A stretch of DNA of 64,000 nucleotides, taken from NCBI GenBank assembly GCA_009739215.1, contig VSJF01000003.1, forward strand, positions 124,001 through 188,000, given 5' to 3'. This DNA is from Floccularia luteovirens. Lineage: Eukaryota > Basidiomycota > Agaricomycetes > Agaricales > Squamanitaceae. Below the pieces are notes generated by a model. The model searched no databases, was not told where the DNA came from, and worked only from the letters and a program-made list of their open reading frames with translations. The position numbers and the translations under genes were made by a program. Position 1 is the first letter of the stretch; every line of letters begins with the position of its first letter. This document shows, one piece after another, positions 10,447 to 20,259 of the stretch.

Positions 10447-11774
10447 CTTGTGCCCATCAAAAATAATGGTGCTTATGTAAGATATGCACTCTTGTGATTT
10501 TCATTGCATTATAGTACTACAATTTTTTTGTTTATTTTTACTTTATTATATTAATTGCAATGGTTGTATTGAAGACAAGACACCCTAAATATGATGCTGA
10601 TACCAAAAATTGCATTATTAGCTATGTAAAAGCCACTGGGAATGCTGCTGAAGCAGCTTACAAAGAAAACATACCAGTGTATACTGCCCAATGAATTGTA
10701 CAATGATTCCACATAACAAGCTCAACCTTCAACCTACTCTGAAATGGCTGCTCAAAGAAGTGCAATGACCATGACATATGTGAGATCACCTGAACAGCCC
10801 ATAAAAATTGTATGAAGACATTTCAGGACATTGCAAATGAAATTACAGCAGATGTTTCCAAAACAACGGTTCAACATGTATTAGCAAATGAAGGATACTA
10901 TTGGAGAGTTGCAAAGAGGGTGCCTTATCTCACCAAAGCACACAAGAGGGCAAGAATGGCATGGGCATAGGCAAATAAGACTCTAGAACAGAAGGATTGG
11001 AGGAAGAAGATTTGGTCCAATGAGTGCTATATTTATCTTGGTGACAGAAGCAACTATATTTATGTTACATGTTGCCCAGATGAGAAATTATTAGAGAAAT
11101 GCTTGGTTCCAACCTTCAAGCAATCCTCACTTCATGTTATGATCTGGGATTATGTGATGGAGGATAAAAAGGGACCATTGATTGTTCTTGAGTACCCTGG
11201 TGGAAAAGATAGTGGCATGAATCCCTCACTCTACCATAATCAGGTTCTTGAAGGTTCTCTCAAGTCTTTCTACACTCAGATGAATGATGAGAGAGGCAAT
11301 GTAGAATTTTAGCAAGATAGTGCATCTAGCCACCAGAGTAAATTAACAATGTAATGGTTTATTGATAACAAGATTCACATATTCCTATATCTGGCATCTT
11401 CACCAGATCTTAACCCTATTGAACATGTTTGGAATGACCTCAAATCTATTCTGTGACATCTCCCACATCCACCAAATACTATAGAACAGCTTTGTGCAGC
11501 AGTTATTCAGGCTTGGGAGTAGATACCAATAGAGACAACTTAATGCACATATTCAGAAGATGAATAATCAAGTACAGGCTATTTTGGCTGCTAAAGGTAG
11601 CCATACAGAGTTCTAATTTTCTATATACCTTACAATGCATTGTATATACCTCACTATCTAATTTTTGGACTATAAAAGTCATAAACTCACTCTTAGTAGA
11701 AAATTTTATAAGCAGATAAAGAATCAATACTGTGGGAAATATTCAAAGGTGCCATCATTTTTGATGGGCACAAG
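10447..11774 (+). mobile_element. Tc1/mariner element with TIRs and TA target site
   Basis: Terminal inverted repeats of about 26 bp: the left begins CTTGTGCCCATCAAAAAT and the right ends ATTTTTGATGGGCACAAG, with only about two mismatches. TA flanks both sides (10445-10446, 11775-11776). Total 1328 bp, a normal size for this superfamily, with one transposase-like reading inside. Confidence 0.92.
10560..11616 (+). pseudogene. Tc1/mariner transposase pseudogene
   Basis: The reading starts MVVLKTRHPKYDADTK and shows the hallmarks of a DDE transposase of the Tc1 type: a KIWSNECYIYLGDR stretch (first acidic region), QDSASSH (second Asp) and SPDLNPIEHVWNDLK (final catalytic Glu). At least seven in-frame stops and some frame slips destroy the ORF, so the element cannot move without help. 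Several stops lie at CAA or TGG codons turned into TAA/TGA/TAG, which fits C-to-T decay. It sits between its TIRs with no intron seen. Confidence 0.85.
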
Positions 11775-11853
11775 TATATAATAATAAAAAGGTATTGTTT
11801 TATCTTAGAAGTTGAAACTGCACAATTATATGAAGAGAAATGAGTTTCAAGTA

Positions 11854-12458
11854 TGTTATGACCTTATCCGGATACGTGCTATCTCCCTGGACTTTAGAAC
11901 GCATGCGCAACGCATTTCTGCCTCGTTTATTACTTTCTCATACACGTTTTGTATATGACTTGCATTTTACTTCTATTAACTCATAGTGACTTGTGTAGGC
12001 TTCTAAATGACTTGTAGATACTTCTGTATGACTCTGTGTTGACTCGTAGCTTACTGAGCAAGCACACAACAGATTATTATTAGAAGTAGTTTACTTGTAT
12101 TTAAGTAGTGCGAAACTACAGTCAAGCCTCAGCTTGATCTTAGTTTCGAATACCTCTTAACATGAGCGATTATTCTGTTACCTCAGTGACAACTAAGTGA
12201 CTCTCCCTCCCTTGTCTAGGACGGCAAGATCATTGTAAATAACAGCATGGACAACATCGTACAGCCTGAAATGCCTGGCTATCCCCACCTCTGTAACTGA
12301 CCTCAGAGAGACCCCGACAGATGGTTTGTAACCTGTGTGGTAGTATAACCTACCATCACGCTAGGGAAATCTGACTAGCAAAACCCAACCGCTCCCTAAC
12401 CCAGATACACCTACGATGAGACCAGCAAAGAATGATGCTAAAACCCCAAATGGTAACA
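11854..12458 (+). repeat. Solo LTR, family C (C3)
   Basis: 605 bp, TGTTATGACC...TGGTAACA, perfect TSD AAGTA (11849-11853, 12459-12463). The 130 bp on its right, up to 12588, hold nothing recognised. Confidence 0.92.
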
Positions 12459-12588
12459 AAGTAAAAGGTTAGATAGAGTTGTCATGATATAGAAACAGAG
12501 TTAAATTTAGATAAAAGACCTAGTTTGTCTGGATATTTGGAGTGGAAATTGGAGATGACTTCAGATGCATGGTCAAACTCTGTGGCAG

Positions 12589-13587
12589 TGAAGGGAAGGT
12601 AAGTGCAAGCAGGCTCAGAAGCCTAATGGGGAGAAGCATGTCTGTCTGCTAATTCTGAAGAAAGTTCCCTGTTGAGAACTTAGGTAGTTGTATTTAAGGA
12701 GTGGACTTATGAGTTAAATAATGGAGTGCACAGTAGTAGTGCACAGGTGTGGAAGAATGCAGATGAAGTCTGTGTTGGAGAAGTGCAGTTAGATGTGCAT
12801 GAGCATATTATCTTGCAAAGTGCAGATATGCTTGGTGCATAAAGGATAAGTAGGTAGAGAGTGGTTTTTAGATTTTTAGATACTAACTAATTGGGATGGT
12901 AGAAACTTGTCTTCTTCACTATCTAAGTTACAATCTTTTATATCTATGGGCATTGTGGAAAGAGTACTAAGTAATCAGAGAAATGTACTAAATTTAATGA
13001 ATAGTAATGGTTAAAAAAATCGCAAGGGGCATCACCAGGAACATGCACTATACTGGTTATAGAATTGTGAAACCCACAAAAGAGAAAGAAAGGCTAAGCA
13101 ACACTGGAGGGCTATTGTAAGGGGAACCCCAAGTTCAACCTTTCAAACTCTTCAAAACCACTCAGCAATACCTCAACACCACTTCCTACCCTCAATACAA
13201 CTTCAACATGCTTACTATCAAGAAGTTATATATTTAGATACAGTTACTAAGGTTGCCACCCATCTAAGATGGTAACCCTCCTTCGATACCTCTTCTATTT
13301 TTATCCACATATATAGCAACACTCCTGGACAGAAATCCTTAGACTTTTCTCTTCAGATTTCCTGTCCAGGTGAGTAGATAGAATATGTATACTTTACAAT
13401 ATAATAACTTTGGATTTCCTGTCCAGTTCGACATGTTTCCTGTTTCGCAGCCTGTTGCGACACTTCAAAACATGCACTGCGCGAACTGCCCAGTTGCCCT
13501 TACAGCCATCTGGTCTGCCTTGCAGAAACATAGCAATGCTGAGTGTTGCTGTGCACTTGCATCACATGTGACCAAGGTAGTCATGAT
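12589..13587. repeat. Family F LTR, 3' truncated (F1)
   Basis: It starts TGAAGGGAAGG at 12589 and follows the F consensus to 13115, is split by a G LTR, resumes at 13505, and is cut at about 13587 (GTAGTCATGAT) by a K-type fragment. The last ~430 bp of F are missing. Confidence 0.8.
13116..13504 (+). repeat. Solo LTR, family G
   Basis: TGTAAGGGGAACCCC...GTTGCCCTTACA, 389 bp, with TSD GCTAT/GCCAT (13111-13115, 13505-13509; one mismatch). It is inserted in an F LTR whose sequence continues on both sides. Confidence 0.9.
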
Positions 13588-13653
13588 TATGGAGTGCTAT
13601 GGAGCACCCATAGCACTCCATAGCATCCATAGCAGACCCAGAGTTTGCTGATG
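13588..13653. repeat. K-type terminal fragment
   Basis: 66 bp ending GTTTGCTGATG, with self-complementary CTATGG/CCATAG motifs. It joins a truncated F LTR to the truncated integrase of GypsyB, so both neighbours are broken at this point. Confidence 0.6.
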
Positions 13654-14278
13654 TAACATGAGATGGAACTCCATGTTTTGAAAATACATGGAGGACAAAT
13701 AACTCTGCGAGTTGTGGTGAAGTGATAGTGTCATAAGTGGGAATGAAAATAGACTGTTTTGTTAGTCTGTCCACAATGACAAGAATTGAAGTAAATCTGG
13801 ATGACAGAGGAAGTTGCTCAATGAAATCCATAGAGATGGAATTCCATGGCTTCTCCAGTATTAGAAGTTGTTTAAGGTTGCCATATGGTTTATGGTGTAT
13901 AGACTTTGAACGTTTGCAGATAATACAAGACTTACAATAGTCATTAACAAATTTTTGTAGTCTAGGCCAAGTGTAGTTTCTGCAGACCATTTGTACTATT
14001 TTGTTTTGACCAAAGTGTCCTGCTGTTGGATGGTCATGACAATACCTAAAAATGTATAGACATAAGTTCACCACATCTGGTACATAGATTTTGTCATTGA
14101 AACAGAGTAGTTCATCAGGATCTGTTGACCAATGGGGATCAGATGAACTGTTTAGATGAATCTTACCCAAGGAATCTCTGCTAATTGATTTGTGGATGTT
14201 GTCACAGAGTTGTTCCAAATCCATGATGACTATTCCTTTTAGAATGAGTTTGATAAGGATTGTTACATGGAGGGACAA
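13654..14278 (-). pseudogene. GypsyB integrase, C-terminally truncated
   Basis: Reads FRYCHDHPTAGHFGQNK, then the zinc-binding C-x2-C (CKSCIICKRSK), then NSISMDFIEQLP (first catalytic Asp) and VDRLTKQSIFIP. The frame stops being integrase at SHVTS, where the DRG...E part should follow; the remainder is K-fragment and F sequence. The second Asp and the Glu are therefore missing and the enzyme cannot be active. A frameshift separates it from the RNase H segment at about 14280. Confidence 0.88.
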
Positions 14279-14280
14279 TG

Positions 14281-15528
14281 CTAACTGTTCTTGAGTGAAT
14301 ACCAGATGGAAGTATGGGGATTAAGAGTAGCATAGTCGCTACTCCCCTCTTTTGGGTAGACATCCCATCTACATGTTAATGCATCTGGTTTTCCTCCCAG
14401 TTTACCAGGATAGAAATGGATGATTAAGTTAAAATGGGAAAGATACTCTGACCATCTTGCTTGACATCTAGTCAAGACTTTTGTTGTGGAGAAGTATTCA
14501 AGGTTCTTGTGGTCCATTACAATGTCGACAGGTAATGGTGATCCTTCTAAATAGTGTCTTCATCATTGGAATGCTTCAAAGATGGCAAGCAGTCCTTTGT
14601 CATGCATATCATAATTTAGTTTGGGTGGACTGAATATCTGTGAATGAAATGCAACAAGATGAATTTCTCTGTTGGGGGTTGTGATTGACAATATTGCAGC
14701 TAGTGCATAATTGGATGCATTTGTTTCTATTAGTATTGGCAATTCTGGTTGCCAATGAGCCAAAACAGAAGCAGAGGTAAAACCAAATTTTAATTTATTA
14801 AAAGCCTTCTGGCACTTGTCATTAAAGTGAAATGTAACTCCTTTCTGCATCAAGTGGATCAACAGAATTGTAATTTCAGAGTATTTATCAATGAATCTCC
14901 AATAGAAATTTGCAAATCCAAGGAAAGACTGTATATCTTTGACTTTCCAGAGTTCTAGCCAGTTTAAGATTGATTGTACTTTCAAAGGAGCCATAACAAG
15001 GCCTTCAGGAGAAAGAATGAAACCAAGATACTCAACAGTGTCTTTATGAAATTTGCATTTGTTGGCTCTTGCAAAGAGTCCATTGGTGTGGAGTTGATGG
15101 AAAACTTTGTGGACATGTTTGACATAATCATCCATGTTTTCTGAATAAATGAGGATGTCATCAAGATAGATGACCATGTTAATATCAATCATGTCATGAA
15201 AGATATTATTCATAAAGTTTTGAAAAGCAGCAGAAGAATTGGTAAGTCCAAATGGCATTACCAACCATTCAAATGATCCATATCTAGTGTGGAATGCAGT
15301 TTTCCATTCATCACCTTCAGCAATGCAGACCAAATAGTATGCATGATGGAGATCAAGTTTTGTGTACATCATTGCTTTTCTAGGAGAATTAAGCAGATCA
15401 GTAATTAATGGAAAAGGATACCTGTCCTTCTTTGTGATTTTGTTAAGACCTCTAAAATCTACACAAAGATGGAGTGCTCCATTCTTCTTCTGTGTGAAGA
15501 ATACTGGTGCTCTATATTCTGAGCAGGT
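14281..15528 (-). pseudogene. GypsyB reverse transcriptase and RNase H
   Basis: A long open frame (15522 to 14563) shows CVDFRGLNKITKKDRYP, the LDLHHAYYLV region, MPFGLTNSSAAFQNFMN and an intact YLDD active site (IYLDDILIYS, near 15160). The early RNase H/tether part follows (IETNASNYALAAILS). Two stops near 14560 then separate it from MDHKNLEYF...[14 protein letters not shown] RNase H sequence. The N-terminal end is cut by an A3 LTR at 15528. The RT frame is well preserved compared with other elements here. Confidence 0.88.
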
Positions 15529-15891
15529 TGTTGAGCAGTACTCTGTGTTATACACAGTGGAGTGGAACTACCTTACCTTAGAGCTTACTTATTATGCTTA
15601 TAGGCTAATACTAACTACTACCAATGTAATTGGACAAGGGGCATAGTACAAAGTATAAGGTCCTTATATACAGATTTACTGTATGTGCATATTTGTAAAT
15701 AGTGGTCCATGCTAGATAGTTCCATAAGTCACATGTTCCTTGTAGAATGTTGTAGAACATCAAAGAACATGCTTAGTCATAATGCACATGACATATAAAG
15801 CATATGATGAGTGAGTCACATGACTAGGTCATATGACATATCACGTTACATGAATCATGTGATCCTTCATGTGATAGTTGCTGTCGCAACA
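15529..15891 (-). repeat. Solo LTR, family A3, in GypsyB pol
   Basis: TGTTGAGCAGTACTC...GTCGCAACA with flanks CAGGT/TAGGT (one mismatch). The A3 subtype is shared with 28677-29038. Confidence 0.85.
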
Positions 15892-16441
15892 TAGGTTGGC
15901 CTAATAAAACCAATATTAAGATGTTTATTGATAAATTTGTGTATGGATTTGAGTTCCAAGGGTGACAATGAATATATTGGGCCTATCGGAGGAGTGTTTC
16001 CTCTTCTAGATGGATCTTGAGGTCATAAGGCCTGTGTGGAGCTAGTGTGTCTGCCTGTTTTTTACTGAAAACATCAGCAAATTCATGGTATACAGATAGA
16101 ATGGAGGTCATATCAATGGAGAACTTCTCTGCAACTGTTGCCAATTTGGCAAACAGTTCTGGACAGTTCGGATTCAGTTGAAATGTTTGTGATCCTAGAA
16201 GTTTGCTTACACACATGAAGGTGGCAGCATTGACTAAGGATATGTTAATTGGAGATACTAGAGATGTAATGGAGAGTGGTTCTTCAGTTGGTATGTTAAT
16301 AGACAACAATGGAGTAGATGTCAAGGGTGGAGTAGAAACTGGAGATGTCGGAGTATGGAATATGATACTGCCCAATACCCAGTCAATTGTTGGATTGTAG
16401 CAGGTGAGCCAGTTGTATCCTAATACTACAGACATGGCTGA

Positions 16442-18088
16442 TGTTATGACCTTATCCAGATATGCACTATCTCTCTGGACTTTAGAACATGTGCACAATG
16501 CATTCCTGTCTTGTTTACTATTTTCCCATACACATTTTGTATCTGACTAGTACTTTGCTTCTTATAACTCATAGTGACTTGTATAGGCTTCTAAATGACT
16601 TGTAAATACTTCTGTATGACTCTGCTGAAGAGAAGGTAAGTGCGAGCAGGCTCAGAAGCCTAATGGGGAGCAGCACGTCTGTCTGCTGATTCTGAAGAAA
16701 GTCCCTTGTTGAGAACTTAGATGGTTGTATTTAAGGAGTAGACTTATGGATTAGATGACAGAGTGCGCGGTGGTAGTGCGCATTAGGGAAGCACAGTTAG
16801 ATGTGCACAAGCGTGTTATCTTGTGGAGTGCGGGTGCACTTGGTGCATGAGAGATATGTAGGTTGAGAGTGGTTTTTAGATTTTAGATGCTAACTGATCG
16901 GGATAGTAGAAACTTGTTTCTTTTCACTATCTAAGTTACAATCTTTTATATCTACGGGCGTTTCGGAAAGAGTGTAAGTAATTGGAGAAATGTACTAAAT
17001 TTAATGAATGGTAATGGTAAAAAAAATCGCAAGGGGCATCACCAGGAACGTGCGCTATACTGGTTATAGAATTGTGAAACTCACAAAAGAGAAAGAAAGG
17101 CTAAACAATGCTGGAGGGCCATCTGGTCTGCCTTGCGGAAACACAGCAAGGCTGAGCATTGCTATGCACTCGCATCACACATGACCAAGATAGTCATGAT
17201 CCTGTGCACTAATATTAGCAGGAGCGCTGTTTTCTTGGTCCGAAAGGCAAATCCGCATGATAATCCTGATTAAGACTGATGATCAGATAAGTGATGGCAC
17301 TGATACGGGGGTTTTACTGGCTAATTTTAGGAAACATGGTGGCTGAGAGGCTTGTGAGCTAAAGTTGCTAGTTAATGGCATCAGCGGGCCGCGTGGTCCT
17401 CATTAAGCTATGTGGCATCTGGAAGAGTGCGCTGCAGGAATTAAGAATGGGGGCATATGTCCTGACTGTCACTAGTATTGAGCAGGGCATTGTGACATCT
17501 GGGGCTTCGCAATATGAAAGTTGGGTAGTCAATTGCATAAGAATTACTGAATGTTGCGCTTCGCATTGTGATTGGTTGGGGAAGTTCTCTGATGTGCGTT
17601 AGGCTTAGACTATGTCTCGGGCTTACCATATCCATTCCGAGGTAGTAGGGGTTTCCCACACTGCATTGACTTGTAGCTTACTGAGCAATTGTGCAATAGG
17701 TTATATTTAGAAGTAGCGTACTTGTATTTAAGTAGCACGAAACTACAGACAAGCCTCAGCTTAATCTTAGTTTTGAGTACCCTCTAATACAGGCGATTAC
17801 TCTGTTACCTCTGTAACACTCTAAGTGAACCTCCCTCCCCTGTCTAGGATGGCAGGATCGTTGTATATAGTGGCATGGATGACACTGTATAGCCTGAAAT
17901 GTCTGGCTGTCCCCTCCTCTGTAACTGACCTTAGAGAGACCCTGACAGGTGGTTTGTAACCTGTGTAGTAGCATAACCTACTATCGTGCCAGGAAAATCT
18001 GACTGGCAAACAACCAACTGTTCCCTAACCCAGACACCCCAACAACGAGACCAGTGAAAGAACAATGTATAAACCTCTAACGGTAATA
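16442..18088 (+). repeat. Solo LTR, family C (C4), carrying a nested F LTR
   Basis: TGTTATGACC...CGGTAATA with perfect TSD GCTGA (16437-16441, 18089-18093). It is 608 bp once the nested F LTR and its TSD are taken out. Confidence 0.9.
16626..17660. repeat. Solo LTR, family F (F2), nested in C4
   Basis: TGAAGAGAAGG...TTTCCCACA, 1035 bp, with a 4-bp TSD CTGC (16622-16625, 17661-17664). Excision with one TSD copy restores the C consensus GACTCTGCATTGAC. Confidence 0.85.
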
Positions 18089-18340
18089 GCTGAATCTAGA
18101 TCTGTTACATAGAATGTGACATTTAGAGTATCTCTGGTAGGAAAAGATATTGGCAGGTCAATTGCCTGTGTTATAATGGAGTTACTAGTATCATCAAAAA
18201 GGTGCAAATGAACAGGTGATATATTCATAGTAGGGAGGTGATGTAATCTGGAAAATTTAGAGTCAAGAAAACAATGAGTAGAACCAGAGTCTACTAGTGC
18301 TTTAAAAGAAGAAATGGAGTGAGATGGAGAAGACAAATGT

Positions 18341-18627
18341 ACAATTAATGAGTCAAGATTAGAAAGAGCAAAAGTGTTGAGTTTGACCTCTTATGCACAA
18401 GATAGTTCAATGCAGTTCTTATCCTGTGCAAGGTTATGAGAACTGCACACTATTTTTTCAATTCCATAGAACCAGAAGGTGCAGAGATTGAAGGAGACTC
18501 TGTCAGAGTCTCCAATGCCATGGCTGCTCTAGCTTTTGCAGCAGAGGATGTAATGCAACTGTAGACTGCTAGAATGGGATAGTGTCAAGTGCTGACTTCT
18601 ATACAATCTCCATGAATACAGAGATAC
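18341..18627 (-). other. GypsyB gag remnant
   Basis: Degenerate minus-strand reading with stops, ending at YLCIHGDCIEVST. The same motif occurs at about 31240-31290 (YLYIHRDYIEVSS) near the start of another gag, so this should be the N-terminal gag part of GypsyB. The GypsyA LTR cuts it at 18628. Confidence 0.5.
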
Positions 18628-19629
18628 TGTAAGGGCAACTGGGCAGTTCACACGGTGTGTGTTTCGAAGTGTCGCAACAGGCTGTGAAACAGGAAGCATA
18701 TGTTATGACCTTATCCGGATACGCACTATCTCCCTGGACTTTAGAATGTGTGCACAACGCATTCCTGCCTCATTTACTTGTTTCCCATACATGTTTTGTA
18801 TTTGACTCACGTTCTGCTTCTATTAACTCGTAGTGACTTGTGTCTGCTTCTAAATGACTTGTAGATACTTCTGTATGACTCCGCGCTGACTCGTAGCTTA
18901 CTGAGCAGACACGTGTTTAGCTATTATTAGAAGTAGCATACTTGTATTTAAGTAGTGCAAAACTACAGTCAAGCCTTAGCTTGATCTTAGTTTCGAGTAC
19001 CTCTTAATATGAGTGATTACTCTGTTACCTCAGTGACAACTAAGTGACTCTCCCTCCCTTGTCTAGGACAGCAAGATCATTGTAAATAATGGCATGGATA
19101 ACACCGTACAGCCTGAAACGCCTGGCTGTCCCCACCTCTGTAACTGACCTCAGAGAGACCCCGACAGGTGGTTTGTAACCTGTGTGGTAGTGTAACCTAC
19201 CATCGCACTAGGGAAATCTGACTAGCAAAACCCAACTGTTCCCTAACCCGGACGCATCTATGATGAGACCAGTAAACAACAACGCTTAAACCCCAAATGG
19301 TAACAGCATGTCGAACTGGACAGGAAATCCGAAGTTATTATATTGTAAAGTATACATATTCTATCTACTCACCTGGACAGGAAATCCGAAGAGAAAAGTC
19401 TAAGGATTTCTGTCCAGGGGTGTTGCTATATATGTGGATAAAAATAGAAGAGGTATCGAAGGAGAGTTACCATCTTAGATGGGTGGCAACCTTAGTAACT
19501 GTATCTAAATATATAACTTCTTGATAGTAAGCATGTTGAAGTTGTATTGAGGGTAGTGGAAAGTGGTGTCGAGGTATTGCTGAGTGGTTTTGAAGGGTTC
19601 AAAAGGTTGAACTTGGGGTTCCCCTTACA
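18628..19629 (-). repeat. GypsyA 3' LTR (family G), interrupted by a C LTR
   Basis: Net length 392 bp after removing C5 (18701-19305) and its TSD, against 389 bp for the right LTR. Confidence 0.88.
18701..19305 (+). repeat. Solo LTR, family C (C5)
   Basis: 605 bp, TSD GCATA/GCATG (18696-18700, 19306-19310; one mismatch). It is inserted in the GypsyA LTR. Confidence 0.92.
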
Positions 19630-19639
19630 TCACCCCTCT

Positions 19640-19870
19640 TCTAAGGAGCAGAGTCTATAGTGGTGAAGGCAGCTCGAATGTGTCGAGGTGCACCAAGATT
19701 CAAGTGGTAAAATTCTGCCAAGGTCAGGAGCATGAACATCATCAGCACAAACTCATTGGTTTTCTTCATACCCATAGCTCTTCCATTGTACCAGGAATTG
19801 TAGATGGTTGTTTCGCATGCGACTATCGAGGATGCGATCCACAATGTACTCCTCTTCATTATTGACAAGG
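19640..19870 (-). pseudogene. GypsyA integrase tail with chromodomain
   Basis: The minus strand reads EEEYIVDRILDSRMRNNHLQ, then FLVQWKSYGYEENQ, a chromodomain with the aromatic positions Y, W and Y. A stop follows, and the rest continues in the next frame (LAEFYHLNLGAPRHIRAA). This identifies the element as a chromovirus. In that clade the chromodomain tethers integrase to modified histones and steers insertion into heterochromatin. Confidence 0.82.
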
Positions 19871-20259
19871 ACTGGTGCAGGGGGTCAAGGGGTGCGACGA
19901 CCTGGTATGGGATCTGGTATCGCAAGCAGTAGTTTCACCACATTAAAGACAGGGTGGAGTCGTTTCAGGGATGGTGGTAATCGAAGTTGATATGCATTCG
20001 AACTGACCCTTTGCAATACTGTAAATAGACCGAGGTATCGATGTGCAAGTTTTTGTGAAGGTTGAGTGGTTCGAATATCACCTGAATCTAGATATATCTT
20101 GTCACCTGGTGTGAAGACTGGAGCTGGTTCGCATCTGCAATCATAGTATCATGCCATCTCTTCCTTTGACTTGGAGAGTGCTGCCTTTGCTTCTTCCAAT
20201 GACTCACCCATTCGTTGCTTGAATTCATTAACTGTCTCCATGTTCGAAGCAGTTTGGTG

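Larger units (their letters stand above)
15983..18340 (-). pseudogene. GypsyB protease and protease-RT linker, split by a C LTR
   Basis: The right part (18336-18094) reads FKALVDSGSTHCFLDSKF, an aspartic protease with an intact DSG. Removing the C LTR (16442-18088, TSD GCTGA) joins TDLDSA to MSVVLGYNWL. The linker then runs through PINISLVNAATF and EFADVFSKKQADTLAPHRPYDLKI toward the RT. The frame at the insertion point is otherwise intact. Confidence 0.82.
13654..18627 (-). mobile_element. GypsyB: Ty3/gypsy retrotransposon, truncated at both ends
   Basis: On the minus strand from right to left: gag/protease region, linker, reverse transcriptase, RNase H and integrase. Both LTRs are missing: the integrase is cut at 13654 by a K fragment and the gag side is cut at 18627 by the GypsyA LTR. 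Nested inside are an A3 solo LTR (15529-15891) and a C solo LTR (16442-18088) that itself holds an F LTR. Confidence 0.88.
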
